From positions 806,001-870,000 of the forward strand of contig OZ241354.1 of the NCBI GenBank assembly GCA_965199945.1: a DNA stretch of 64,000 nucleotides, in the 5' to 3' direction. Origin of the DNA: VXYL01 sp965199945 (GTDB lineage: Bacteria; Pseudomonadota; Gammaproteobacteria; Pseudomonadales; Azotimanducaceae). The notes under the pieces were generated by a model. The model was given only the letters and a program-made list of their open reading frames with translations. It searched no databases and had not been told where the DNA came from. The position numbers and the translations under genes are program-made. Below, one piece after another: positions 55,445-64,000 of this stretch (positions are counted from its first letter, which is position 1; each line of letters begins with the position of its first letter).

Positions 55445-58400
55445 GGGTCTTCGTCGAGGGACAGGCTCGTTCGGGAGACGACCACGGCCGGCGCGGTGGG
55501 GGTCACGGGCAGCGAACCGCTCGCGACGTCGCCGGCGCCGGAGTGGGCCGCGGCCAGCACCGTCACCGACAGCGTGGCGGCGGCGTCGACGTCGTAGCCG
55601 GCGCCGGTGGCCAGCGTCAGGGTGGCGACGGCGGTTCCCGCGGCGCCGCCCGTCACGCTGGCGATGGAGAGGCCGGGGATGGCCGGCGCCGTGACGAGCT
55701 GGAAGCTCGACGCGGAGACGCCGCTGGCGTAGGTGACGCCGATCAGCGTCACCGTGAGCTCCGCGCCGTGCAGGTTCGCCTCGGCGAGGGGCGAGGGGCT
55801 GGAGGCGAGGGACGCGCCGGCGGTCACCGTCACCGTGAACGTCAGCGAGGCGCGGTCGGTCGGGGCCGTGTTGGCGTCGAGGTCGGTCGCGGTGATGGTG
55901 ACCGTGACCGCGCCGGAGGTGGCCGCGTCCGGCGTTCCGCAGACCTCCCGCGCCTCCGTGCCCGGACAGCCCGGCGTGTCCGTGCCGGTGGCGTCGAAGA
56001 CGAGGCCGCTCGGCAGGTTGGCGGCCGCGTAGGCGAGCGTGCCGTTGCCGCCGCTGGCGGCGGGAACCGCGAACTCGGTGATCGCCGCGCCGGCGGGGAA
56101 GGTCTTGGCGGAGACGGACGCCATGCCGAACGTCGGCGCGGTGTCCGCCGCCACGCTGTAGGCGAACGACAGGGTGGCGCGGTCGCCCGGGGCCATGTTG
56201 GTGTCCGCGTCGTCCGCCGTGATGGTGACCGTGCCCGTGCCGGCGACGGAGGGCGTACCGCAGATCTCGCGTGCCTCGGTGCCCGTGCAGCCGGGCGTGT
56301 CCGATCCGGTGGCGTCGAACACGAGGCCGGTGGGCAGGCCGGACGCCGCGTAGGTGATCGCGCCGTTGCCGCCGCTGGCCGCCGGAACCGTGAAGTCGGC
56401 GATGGCCGTGTTGAGGATGAACGCCTTCTCCGGCACCGCGCCGCTGCCGAAGGACGGCGGCGCGTCCGACGACACCGTGATCGTGAACGTCAGCGTGGCG
56501 CGGTCGCCGGCGCCCAGGTTCGAGTCCGAGTCGCGCGCCGTGATGGTCACCGTCGTGGGGCCGCCGATGGCGGTCGGGGTGCCGCAGATCTCCCGCGCCT
56601 CCGTGCCTGTGCAGCCGGGCGTGTCCGCGCCGGTGGCGTCGAAGACGAGGCCCGTGGGCAGGCCGGAGGCCGTGTAGACGATGGTTCCGTTGCCGCCGCT
56701 GGCGGCGGGAACCGTGAACTCGGCGATGGCGGTGTTGACGGCGAAGACCGCGTCGGTGACGGAGCCCATGCCGAAGTCCGGCGCGGCGTCCGTCTCCACC
56801 GTGACGGAGAAGGTCAGCAGGCCGCGGTCGGCGGCGGCCATGTTGGCGTCGCCGTCCTGGGCGGTGATGGTCACCGTCGCCGCCGCGGCTGCGGTGGTCG
56901 GGGTGCCGCACACCCGCCGCGCCTGGCTGCCCGGGCAGCCGGGCGAGTCCGTGCCGGTGGCGTCGAAGCGCAGGCCGTCGGGCAGGTTCGAGGCCGCGTA
57001 GGTAATGGTCCCGTTGCCGCCGCTTGCCGCCGGCACCGTGAACTCGTCGATGGCCTGGCCGGCGACGAAGGTCTTGGCGGAGACGGCGCCGCTGCCGAAG
57101 GTGGGGACGGCGTTCGCTTCCACGGTGACGGAGAACGTGAGCGTGGCGCGGTCCGTGTTCATCGTGTTGCCGTCCGAGTCGCGCGCGGCGATGGTGACGG
57201 TGACGGCGGAGGCGGCGGTGGTGGGGGTGCCGCAGATCTCCCGCGCCTCGGTTCCGGGACAGCCGTTCGTGTCCGTGCCGGTGGCGTCGAAGACGAGGCC
57301 GGCCGGCAGGCCGGAGGCCGTGTAGACGATGGTTCCGTTGCCGCCGCTGGCGGCGGGAACCTGGAACTCGTCGATGGGGGAGCTGGCGACGTAGGTCCTG
57401 CTGGTGACGGAGCCCATGCCGAAGGAGGGCGCGGTGTCCGCGTCCACGGCGATGGTGAAGGTCAGCCGGCCCTGGTCGCCGGAGGCCATGTTGGCGTCCG
57501 CGTCGTCGGCGGTGATGGTGACGGTCTGGGCCGCGCCAGCCGTGGTGGGGGTGCCGCAGATCTCGCGGGCTTCGGTGCCCGTGCAGCCGGGCGTGTCCGT
57601 GCCCGTCGCGTCGAACACGAGGCCGTCCGGCAGGTTGGCGGCGGCGTAGGTGATGGCGCCGTTGCCGCCGCTGGCCGCCGGCACGATGAAGTCCGTAATG
57701 GCCTGGCCGGCGATGTACGTCTTGTTGGAGACGGAACCGCTGCCGAAGGAGGGCGCGGTGTCCGGCGCGTTTACGGTGACGGAGAAGGTCAGCCTGCCTT
57801 GGTCGCCGGAGGCCATGTTGGAGTCCGCGTCGTTGGCGGCGATGGTGACGGTCTGGGCGCCGGCTGTGGCCGTGGTGGGCGTGCCGCATATCTCGCGGGC
57901 CTCGGCGCCCGTGCAGCCGGGCGAGTCGGTGCCGGTGGCGTCGAACACCAGGCCGTCCGGCAGGTTGGAGGCCGTGTAGGTGATCGCGCCGCCGTTGCCG
58001 CCGGTGGCGGCGGGCACCGTGAAGTCCGTGATCGCCGTGCCGGCGGTGAAGGTCTTGGCGGTGACGGAGCCGCTGCCGAAGGACGGGGCGGAATCGGTGC
58101 CGCGAATGGTGACGGTCACGGGAGAAGGGGTGATGAGCGTAGCACCGGCAGTGTTAGCACCCAAGTAGAGGCCAAAACTCAGGTCCTCGTCGCCTTCGGT
58201 ACTGCCATCGGCAGCTATCGTGTAACTTTCGGTGGTAGATGTACTTCCACTGCTTAAGACATGGGCATTCCCAGTGGTTGGCAAATTCAGCAAAGCGTTT
58301 CCGGCTGCGTTCCGCAGGTCCGAAAGATTGAACGCAGACCCACTCCTATTCAGCCTGACAATAACCAGCCCTGAAGATGGCGGATTGTTCAACGTAAAGG

Positions 58401-58569
58401 TGAACGTAACGACATCTCCCTCGTCCACTTGCAGGCCGGGCCAAGTGGTGTCCCGGTCGCCGTTCCGGTTGCCGGTGGTGCCGCAGTTGGCCGGCGTGCC
58501 GGCGCAGTTGCCGGAAGCGGAGACGGTGACGGTCTGGGCCGTGGCCGGCATGGACGCCAGTGTGGCCAA
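55369..58569 (-). CDS. 5' part of surface protein gene copy 2 (signal peptide, seven Ig-like repeats), truncated and out of leader frame
   Basis: 1066 residues if read from TTG 58569, but the signal peptide frame continues upstream to the run of C. The leader ATG equivalent is at 58765 (MLEVAEH), but with 13 C in the run the leader reads into a TAG soon after, not into the signal peptide. Contains the N-terminal Calx-beta-like part and seven repeats in the same order as copy 1. After the 1-base deletion near 55445 it ends with 27 unrelated residues at 55369. Start assignment is uncertain; as it stands, the gene is probably silent. Confidence 0.7.
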   Translation of the reverse strand: MATLASMPATAQTVTVSASGNCAGTPANCGTTGNRNGDRDTTWPGLQVDEGDVVTFTFTLNNPPSSGLVIVRLNRSGSAFNLSDLRNAAGNALLNLPTTGNAHVLSSGSTSTTESYTIAADGSTEGDEDLSFGLYLGANTAGATLITPSPVTVTIRGTDSAPSFGSGSVTAKTFTAGTAITDFTVPAATGGNGGAITYTASNLPDGLVFDATGTDSPGCTGAEAREICGTPTTATAGAQTVTIAANDADSNMASGDQGRLTFSVTVNAPDTAPSFGSGSVSNKTYIAGQAITDFIVPAASGGNGAITYAAANLPDGLVFDATGTDTPGCTGTEAREICGTPTTAGAAQTVTITADDADANMASGDQGRLTFTIAVDADTAPSFGMGSVTSRTYVASSPIDEFQVPAASGGNGTIVYTASGLPAGLVFDATGTDTNGCPGTEAREICGTPTTAASAVTVTIAARDSDGNTMNTDRATLTFSVTVEANAVPTFGSGAVSAKTFVAGQAIDEFTVPAASGGNGTITYAASNLPDGLRFDATGTDSPGCPGSQARRVCGTPTTAAAAATVTITAQDGDANMAAADRGLLTFSVTVETDAAPDFGMGSVTDAVFAVNTAIAEFTVPAASGGNGTIVYTASGLPTGLVFDATGADTPGCTGTEAREICGTPTAIGGPTTVTITARDSDSNLGAGDRATLTFTITVSSDAPPSFGSGAVPEKAFILNTAIADFTVPAASGGNGAITYAASGLPTGLVFDATGSDTPGCTGTEAREICGTPSVAGTGTVTITADDADTNMAPGDRATLSFAYSVAADTAPTFGMASVSAKTFPAGAAITEFAVPAASGGNGTLAYAAANLPSGLVFDATGTDTPGCPGTEAREVCGTPDAATSGAVTVTITATDLDANTAPTDRASLTFTVTVTAGASLASSPSPLAEANLHGAELTVTLIGVTYASGVSASSFQLVTAPAIPGLSIASVTGGAAGTAVATLTLATGAGYDVDAAATLSVTVLAAAHSGAGDVASGSLPVTPTAPAVVVSRTSLSLDEDPARTTPTRERTRWSSTPAPPAARAA
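55815..58089 (-). repeat. Seven tandem ~325-bp repeats encoding Ig-like modules (copy 2)
   Basis: Same units and order as at 19750-22026, with scattered substitutions and no large indels. The homology between the two loci starts near the gene stops (17092 and 53159) and ends at 22757 and 58805, just past the leader start codon. Confidence 0.88.
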
Positions 58570-58660
58570 GGCAAGAACGAAGGCGGCAAGCGCGGAGCGA
58601 AGGCGGGCGCCGCCGCCAAAGGTTAGGGAGCGGCGGCTACCTCCACTGCGCCCGACTCTC

Positions 58661-58673
58661 GGGGGGGGGGGGG
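58661..58673 (-). repeat. Homopolymer run, 13 G on plus strand (C13 in coding sense), copy 2 leader
   Basis: Corresponds to the 21-base run of copy 1. Thirteen is one more than a multiple of three, while 21 is a multiple, so the leader and signal peptide are in different frames here. Same caveat on run length as copy 1. Confidence 0.9.
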
Positions 58674-58805
58674 CTCACAAACACGCCGCCGCTGGCGGCG
58701 TTCCGCGGTGCCGCCAGCGGCGGCAATCGGCGCATTCGGCCCGCGTGTTCCGCCACCTCAAGCATCGTGGAAGATTAACACGCGAGGCGTCTTCGCAGCA
58801 GGTTC

Positions 58806-59150
58806 GCGCCTTTGTCGAAGGTTTGAAGCCTGTGGACTACGAACCCGGGGACCAGGCGGCGCGCTACGCCTTCGCGCGGAAGACGGCGGCGAAGTTCGAC
58901 TGCCACCTGCTCGGGCGCGCCGACCGGGGCTGCGCGCGGGCGTACATCGGGCGTACATCGGCAAGGTGTGCGGATTCCCGCCGGCGCAGACCAGCCGGCT
59001 GCTCAAGCGGCGCGGTGGAGGACCGGCGGGTGCGCAAGGCGCCGGAGCCGAACGGCCGGCCGGGCTTCCTGCGCGTGGACACCGTGCATCTGGGCGACAA
59101 GGACGGGCGCAAGGGCGTCTACGTCGTCAACGTCGTACCATCGCGCACAA
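58806..59150 (+). pseudogene. Remnant of integrase-type (rve/DDE) transposase
   Basis: Pieces in different frames resemble one transposase: 'FVEGLKPVDYEPGDQAARYAFARKT' style start, then 'RAYIGKVCGFPPAQTSRLLKR' (helix-turn-helix 'ekvtGlsraQvtRLi' pattern) and 'RPGFLRVDTVHLGDKDGRKG' (first Asp of a DDE core, usually 'RIDTVHqGD.dGkkGVYhiN'). Frames are broken by an 11-bp tandem duplication at about 58938-58960 (GGGCGTACATC twice) and further shifts. The rest of the core is missing; the moeA start follows within 35 bp. No ends are seen. Homology between the two surface loci stops exactly where this remnant begins. Confidence 0.7.
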
Positions 59151-59183
59151 GAGTGCGGATACTTGAGCGAGCAGGAACTGCCG

Positions 59184-60476
59184 ATGCCCGATCGCACGGG
59201 AACCGAAACACTGGACGTCGATCTCGCGATCGAGAAGCTCGGCGCGTTGGCGCAGCCGGTGGCCGAATGCGAGGAAGTCGAACTCGGCGCCGCGCTCGGC
59301 CGGGTCGCCGCCGAAGACGTGTCCGCGCCCATCGACCTGCCGCCCTTCGACGCATCGGCGATGGACGGCTATGCGGTTCGTTCGGCCGGCCTCGACCGCG
59401 AGGGCGCGAAACGGCTGCGCATCGTCGGTCGTTCGGCGGCCGGCCATCCGTTTCACGCCAGCGTCGGCGCCGGCGAGGCCGTGCGGATCTTCACCGGCGC
59501 CGTGCTGCCGACGGGCGCCGATGCCGTGCTGCTGCAGGAAGATGCTCGTGTCGTGCAGGACGCGCGCGCTGCGCAGGATGCGCGCGTTGCGCAAGACGCA
59601 GTGGAGGCGACGGCGCCGATCCGCGCCGATCAACACGTGCGGCATCGCGGACACGACGTTCGCCGAGGCGCCACGCTGTTCGAGAAGGGAAAGCGACTCG
59701 GCGCATTCGACTTGGCGTGGATGGCGGCTTGCGGCATTCGCAGCCTGCAAGTGCGGCGCAGGATTCGCGTCGCGGTGCTTTCCACGGGAGACGAACTAGC
59801 TCCTCCCGGCGAGCGGCTTGCGCCGGGACAGATCTACGATTCCAACCGTCTCGCTCTCAAGTCGCTCTTGCAGCAGAAAGCCGTGTGCGTGGATGACCTC
59901 GGATGCATCGCCGACGATCCGGCGGAGATACGCAAGGCGCTGCATAATGCTGCCGCCCGGGCGGACTTGATCGCGTGCAGCGGCGGCGTGTCGGTGGGCG
60001 ATGCGGACTACGTGAAGGCGGTGGTGGAGGAAATCGGCAGCCTGGATTTCTGGCGCGTGGCGTTGAAGCCGGGCAAGCCGCTCGCCGTCGGGCGCATCGG
60101 CAGGGCGCTCTTCTTCGGCTTGCCGGGCAATCCGGTTTCAACCATCGTCACCTATCTCTTGTTCGTCGCGCCGACCGTGGATCGACTCTCGGGAACATCT
60201 CCCAGCCCGCCGCTGGCGCTTCCGGCGGTGCTTCTCGATGCGGTACGCCACTCGAAGGGCCGGCGCGAGTACATGCGCGGAATCATGCGCGCGGAAGGAG
60301 GGAAGATCGTCGTGCATATCACCGGCGATCAAGGTTCCAACCGCTTGGCCACGTTCGCAGACGCGAACTGCCTCGTGGTGGTGGCGAGCGACGTCGGCGA
60401 CTTGCTCCCAGGAGACGCAACGCAGGTAATCCCGCTGCCCGGCATCGCCTCGCATCCGATGCTTGCCGCGCCGTAG
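59184..60476 (+). CDS. moeA: Molybdopterin molybdenumtransferase
   Basis: 430 residues. Inserts molybdenum into adenylated molybdopterin. Motifs: 'LPPFDASAMDGYAVR', 'IFTGAVLPTGADAV', 'LSTGDEL', 'SGGVSVGDADYVK' and 'FGLPGNPVS'. A short repetitive insert at about 122-141 ('DARAAQDARVAQDA') enlarges it over E. coli MoeA (411 aa). The ATG at 59184 was chosen as it begins the conserved N-terminus. The promoter must lie in the transposase remnant. Converges with an AT-hook gene. Confidence 0.93.
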   Translation: MPDRTGTETLDVDLAIEKLGALAQPVAECEEVELGAALGRVAAEDVSAPIDLPPFDASAMDGYAVRSAGLDREGAKRLRIVGRSAAGHPFHASVGAGEAVRIFTGAVLPTGADAVLLQEDARVVQDARAAQDARVAQDAVEATAPIRADQHVRHRGHDVRRGATLFEKGKRLGAFDLAWMAACGIRSLQVRRRIRVAVLSTGDELAPPGERLAPGQIYDSNRLALKSLLQQKAVCVDDLGCIADDPAEIRKALHNAAARADLIACSGGVSVGDADYVKAVVEEIGSLDFWRVALKPGKPLAVGRIGRALFFGLPGNPVSTIVTYLLFVAPTVDRLSGTSPSPPLALPAVLLDAVRHSKGRREYMRGIMRAEGGKIVVHITGDQGSNRLATFADANCLVVVASDVGDLLPGDATQVIPLPGIASHPMLAAP

Positions 60477-60501
60477 GGAAGGTACTCGTCCGCATCGCCT
60501 C

Positions 60502-60532
60502 TCGGCGACCAAGCTAGCGCCCCGGTCGCCGA
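60502..60532. terminator. Hairpin between convergent moeA and AT-hook gene
   Basis: A perfect 9-bp stem (TCGGCGACC / GGTCGCCGA) with a 13-base loop lies between the stops of convergent genes at 60476 and 60546. No T-run flanks it, so it may act as a bidirectional rho-aided or weak terminator. Confidence 0.45.
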
Positions 60533-60545
60533 AAGAGCGATGGTG

Positions 60546-61217
60546 CTAGGCGTTCGGCTTCGGCTGCAACGACGCGAGCGTCTCTTTGTGTTCGCGCTCG
60601 AACTTCGCCCGGTGCTGCTGCATCTTCGTCTCGAACGCCTTGGCCTTGCGGCGCTCGACGCGTTCGAGCTTGGCGCGCTCCACCTTCGTGAAGTCCTCGA
60701 CCGCCTTGCCGAGCTTCCTGTCGATGCGCTCCGCGGACTCCTCGCGCTGGGCGTTCAGCCGGTACTCGATATGGGCCAGCCGCGCCTTGAGCCGGTCGTT
60801 GGCTTTCAACTCGGCGACCCGCGCCTTGGCGGAGCGAACGCTGTCGCGGGCCTTGGCGAGCCGAACGACGGTACGGTCCACTTTCAGGCGCGCCTTCTTG
60901 GCCGCGGTTGCGTCCCCCTTCGTCCCGCTCTGCTTCGCCTTGCCGCGGGCATCCTCGGCGGCTTTGCGGGCGGTGGCCAAGGTAGCGCGTTCGGCCCGCA
61001 CGATGTCTTCGGCGCGGTTCGCCGCGCGTTCCGCCCGCGCCGTCGCCGGCGAGACGGGAATGCGGCGGCCGTCCACTTCCGGCGTTTCCGGCGCGGCTTT
61101 TTCCGCAGTTGCCCCCGCAGTCGCGGCTTTTTCCGCGGTCGCGACCTTGGGCGGTCGTCCGCGACGCTTCTTCGGCGCCGCCGGTTCGGATTCGGCGCTC
61201 GCTTTCTTTCTTGGCAC
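60546..61217 (-). CDS. AT-hook, Lys/Ala-rich coiled-coil protein (histone H1-like)
   Basis: 223 residues. Starts PRKKASAESEP and holds an AT-hook KKRRGRPPK at about 17-24, then a long charged coiled coil (about 65-215) with Arg/Ala/Glu heptads, ending LQPKPNA. The GTG at 61217 is preferred because AGGGGA is 6 bases upstream; ATGs at 61235 and 61244 lack a ribosome site. Probably binds DNA through the AT hook and multimerises. No enzyme motif. Transcribed away from adk's start with a 170-bp gap. Confidence 0.7.
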   Translation of the reverse strand: MPRKKASAESEPAAPKKRRGRPPKVATAEKAATAGATAEKAAPETPEVDGRRIPVSPATARAERAANRAEDIVRAERATLATARKAAEDARGKAKQSGTKGDATAAKKARLKVDRTVVRLAKARDSVRSAKARVAELKANDRLKARLAHIEYRLNAQREESAERIDRKLGKAVEDFTKVERAKLERVERRKAKAFETKMQQHRAKFEREHKETLASLQPKPNA

Positions 61218-61387
61218 TAGATTTCCCCTCGCCATTGAAATCACGGCGCATCATAGCGGCCTGCGCGAAAATGTCCACACCTTGAATCAAGCCTATTCAC
61301 GGCAATGCGAACCGCCGTTGCGCAAAAAGAAGGAACGGCGCTTTGCGATCGGCGCAGCCAACTCGACTGCAAGGCTCGGTACGCCGA

Positions 61388-62044
61388 CTAGAGTGCCTGC
61401 GCGATGTCTTTTCCGACGTCTTCCATGCCGCCGCTGCCGTCCACGACGACGAAGCGCAGCGGCGACGTTTCGGCCAGTTGCTTGTAGAAGCGCACGAGGG
61501 GGCGCGTCTGTCTGGCATAGACGCGCAGGCGTTCGCGCACGGTGTCTTCCTGGTCGTCTGGACGTTGCATCAGCGGTTCGCCGGTGTCGTCGTCGAATCC
61601 AGCGACTTTGGGCGGGTCGTATTCTTCGTGATAGGTGCGCCCGCTCGCCTTGTGTATCCAGCGCCCGGAAATGCGCCGCACGAGCAAGTCGTCGGCGACG
61701 CGGATTTCCACCACGCGGTCGACGTCGATGCCGGCGTCGCGCATCGCCTGCGCTTGCGGAATCGTGCGCGGAAAGCCGTCAAACAGGTAGCCGCGGCGGC
61801 AATCCGGTTCTTCGATGCGTTGCTTGACGAGGCCGACGACGGTGTCGTCGTCCACCAAGGCGCCGGCGGCGATGGTCTCGCGCACCCTCTTCGCAAGTGC
61901 GCTGGACGCGCCGGCTTCCGCTTGCGCGATGACTGCCCGCAGCATGTCGCCGGTGGAAATCTGCGGAATGTCGTAGCGGCCGCATATGAACGCCGCCTGC
62001 GTTCCCTTTCCGGCGCCGGGCGGCCCCAACAGGATCAGCTTCAC
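61388..62044 (-). CDS. adk: Adenylate kinase
   Basis: 218 residues from GTG with AGAGGA eight bases upstream. P-loop 'GPPGAGKGTQ' at 7-16, AMP-binding 'STGDMLR', 'GYLFDGFPRT' and LID region 'ISGRWIHKASGRTYHEEYDPPK' of the long (LID-containing) type without zinc cysteines. Interconverts ATP+AMP and 2 ADP. relA ends 60 bp upstream. Confidence 0.96.
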   Translation of the reverse strand: MKLILLGPPGAGKGTQAAFICGRYDIPQISTGDMLRAVIAQAEAGASSALAKRVRETIAAGALVDDDTVVGLVKQRIEEPDCRRGYLFDGFPRTIPQAQAMRDAGIDVDRVVEIRVADDLLVRRISGRWIHKASGRTYHEEYDPPKVAGFDDDTGEPLMQRPDDQEDTVRERLRVYARQTRPLVRFYKQLAETSPLRFVVVDGSGGMEDVGKDIAQAL

Positions 62045-62104
62045 TCGATGTTCCTCTGCTTTCGATGCGACTAAAACAAACCTGCCGGCTTCGGCGAGAA
62101 GCGA

Positions 62105-64000
62105 CTAGGCGACTTGGCCAGTGGCGGGCGAGACGACGGCGACGCCGTCGACTTCGCGGATGTCCGCCAGCGCTCGCGCCAATCGTTGCCGGTCCTCCGC
62201 GCCGTCGGCGACATGCATGTCGATGGTGATCGTCGCGCTTTCGCCGGGCACGTCGGCGCGGGCCTGGGCGGCAACCACGGGAATCGACGCCGCGGCGATG
62301 GCCGACATCACGTCGCGCAGCAGGCCGTCGCGGTCGCGGCCCTGCACCGTGAGACGTTCGATCGCGCCAGGGCCTTCCTCCGGCGCTTCGGGGAGCACGT
62401 CTCCCAAGTCTTCCGCCCGCGCCTTGACGAGATCGATGACCAGCGCATCGCCCACGCCGACGGCCAGGAACATGTCGTCTTCGCTCGCATAGCCGGCGCG
62501 CTTGGCCATCGTCTCGAAGCGTCCTGCCGAGCTAGCGTCGCCGTTTGCCTGGGGCAATGGCAAGTCGAGGCGGGCCAGCGATTCCTCGAGCAGCGTTCGG
62601 CCAGCGCGAATATTGGATTCCGCCAGCTGGGCGCGAAACCAGGACTGCACTTTGGATCGCGCCCGCGACGTGTTGACATAGCCGAGTTCGGGATTCAGCC
62701 ACTCGCGCAGCGGTTCGGCGGCTTCGGTGGTCTCGATCTCCACGCACTCGCCGGTGGCGAGGCGCCGATTGAGAGACACCGGCCGACCGTCGACGCGCGC
62801 GCCACGGCAGCGATGGCCGATTTCGGTATGAACGCGGTAGGCGAAATCCACCGGCGTGGCGTTGGCGGCCAAATCGAGAACGTGGCCTTGGGGCGTGGTG
62901 ACGTAGATGCGCTGTTCGCTTGCGAAGACGTTCTCCGCCGTGGCGACGGCGGAGTAGGCGCCGCCAGGGGCGCCGAGACGCTGGTCGTACCATTCGAGAA
63001 CGCTGCGCAGCCAATCCATCTTCTGCGAACGCAGGGAGTCCTCGCGCGCCGTTCGTTCGCGCCCAGCCGAGGGTTCTTCCTTGTACGCCCAATGGGCGCA
63101 GACGCCGAGTTCCGCTTCTTCGTGCATTTCCCGCGTTCTGATCTGCACTTCGAGCACCTTGCCGGCCGGCCCGACCACCGCGGTGTGAATCGAGCGATAG
63201 CCGTTTTCCTTTGGATTGGCGATGTAGTCGTCGAACTCGCTCGCGATGGGCGGCCACGAGGTGTGGACGAGTCCGAGCACGCGATAGCAGTCGTTGACGC
63301 TCTCCACCAGCACGCGCGCCGCCTGAACGTCGTGGACTTGGGAAAACTCGATGGCCTTGTGGCTCATCTTCTTCCAGATGCTGTAGATGTGCTTGGCGCG
63401 GCCTTGGACTTCGCCGTCGATGCCAGCGGCGGAAAGTCGAAACTCCAAGTCCTGGCGAATGGCTTCCACCTGCCGTTCGCGGGCGTCGCGGCGGCTGTCG
63501 AGATTGGCGACGATTTTCTTGTAGTCCTGCGGATACAACTGGTGGAACGCCAAGTCCTCGAGTGACCACTTGAGCTGCCAGATGCCCAGCCGGCCGGCGA
63601 GCGGCGCAAAGAACTGCATCGCCTCCCGCGCCGCCACATGGTGCGCCGCCCGGTCGCCGTTGGCGGCATGGCGCAGGGCGACTACGCGCTCGGCCAGCTT
63701 GGCGACGGCCACGCGCGGATCGTCGATCAGGGCGATGAGCAAATGCCGCACGTTCTCGGCCTGGCTCTTCGACTCGCTCGCCAGCACCGCCGAATCGTCG
63801 AACGCGAGAACATCGACCGCCGCCAGGCGCAGCGCGGCGGAGACGAGTTTGGAAACGTCGGTGGGCAACGCATCGACGTCCAATTCGCCGCGCTGAGCCG
63901 CGAACAGGCATAGCCCGGCCGTCACCGTGACGACGTCCATCTTCAATTGCCAGAGCAGCTCGAACAGTTCCAGGCCGAGTGCGCGCGCCTCGCCTTGGGG
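62105..64000 (-). CDS. relA: (p)ppGpp synthetase RelA (5' end cut by window)
   Basis: The frame stays open to the window edge, so the N-terminus and start are missing; 631 residues are present. HD-like residues at the start are degenerate, as in RelA. The synthetase has 'RPKHIYSIWKKM'-type 'RAKHIYSIWKKMS', 'VHDVQAARVLV', 'PKENGYRSIHTAV' and 'EVQIRTREMHEEAELGVCAHW'. TGS ('IYVTTPQGHVLDLAANATPVDFAY') and helical, then C-terminal ACT ('RDRDGLLRDVMSAIAAASIPV') follow. Makes (p)ppGpp on starved ribosomes. Classification as RelA rather than SpoT rests on sequence resemblance and should be treated as probable. Confidence 0.92.
   Translation of the reverse strand, partial: PQGEARALGLELFELLWQLKMDVVTVTAGLCLFAAQRGELDVDALPTDVSKLVSAALRLAAVDVLAFDDSAVLASESKSQAENVRHLLIALIDDPRVAVAKLAERVVALRHAANGDRAAHHVAAREAMQFFAPLAGRLGIWQLKWSLEDLAFHQLYPQDYKKIVANLDSRRDARERQVEAIRQDLEFRLSAAGIDGEVQGRAKHIYSIWKKMSHKAIEFSQVHDVQAARVLVESVNDCYRVLGLVHTSWPPIASEFDDYIANPKENGYRSIHTAVVGPAGKVLEVQIRTREMHEEAELGVCAHWAYKEEPSAGRERTAREDSLRSQKMDWLRSVLEWYDQRLGAPGGAYSAVATAENVFASEQRIYVTTPQGHVLDLAANATPVDFAYRVHTEIGHRCRGARVDGRPVSLNRRLATGECVEIETTEAAEPLREWLNPELGYVNTSRARSKVQSWFRAQLAESNIRAGRTLLEESLARLDLPLPQANGDASSAGRFETMAKRAGYASEDDMFLAVGVGDALVIDLVKARAEDLGDVLPEAPEEGPGAIERLTVQGRDRDGLLRDVMSAIAAASIPVVAAQARADVPGESATITIDMHVADGAEDRQRLARALADIREVDGVAVVSPATGQVA

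Noticed and set aside
57005..58168. Short plus-strand frames opposite copy 2 repeats
   Set aside because: They recur with the repeat period and mirror it, so are shadows.

Overview
The window is GC-rich bacterial chromosome with densely packed genes. The run map, glnD, dapC, dapE followed by type II secretion genes, together with plsB, rsmJ, tsaB, moeA, adk and relA, points to a gammaproteobacterium. An F420-type FO synthase, a Rieske oxygenase, a PhyH-type dioxygenase, a CaiB-type CoA-transferase and a one-component sulfatase suggest an oligotrophic marine or host-associated lineage. That placement is inference from gene content only.

Layout. 1-3256 (minus): 3' truncated FO synthase, a Rieske oxygenase and a TerB-like protein. 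3463-7898 (plus): an export operon of a large FtsX/MacB-type permease, a membrane fusion protein and an ATPase. 7956-12846: a small membrane protein, a PhyH dioxygenase (minus), a secreted TPR-like protein and a second permease paralogous to the first. 12903-15512: an ABM monooxygenase, proS and an HU-like protein. 15836-22719 (minus): an Rpn-type nuclease lying between inverted copies of a short dispersed repeat, then a 1875-residue surface protein. 22818-33715: a C39/BtrH-like unknown, a GDPD, a secreted peroxiredoxin, a sulfatase, a solitary N6-adenine methylase and two ABC half-exporters. 33745-38807 (minus): a permease with a degenerate M1-like domain, an avidin homologue and a CoA-transferase. 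38913-51781 (plus): map-glnD-dapC-dapE-gspN, then gspC-gspD and plsB, with a minus-strand retropepsin in between. 51769-52954 (minus): rsmJ and tsaB. 53159-58765 (minus): a second, broken copy of the surface protein gene, abutting an integrase remnant. 59184-64000: moeA (plus), then an AT-hook protein, adk and 5' truncated relA (minus).

The most unusual feature is the pair of ~5.6 kb surface protein genes 36 kb apart. Each carries a long run of C (coding strand) between a conserved leader start codon and the signal peptide. Copy 1 has 21 C and its leader reads in frame into the signal peptide. Copy 2 has 13 C, so its leader runs into a stop, and its body carries a further 1-base deletion. This looks like slipped-strand phase variation of a surface protein with seven paired-cysteine Ig-like repeats. 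Also notable are the small avidin homologue in a CoA-transferase operon, a hairpin-forming tandem repeat between gspD and plsB, and the repeat-bounded Rpn gene. Many long open frames antisense to real genes are artefacts of high GC and are not annotated.
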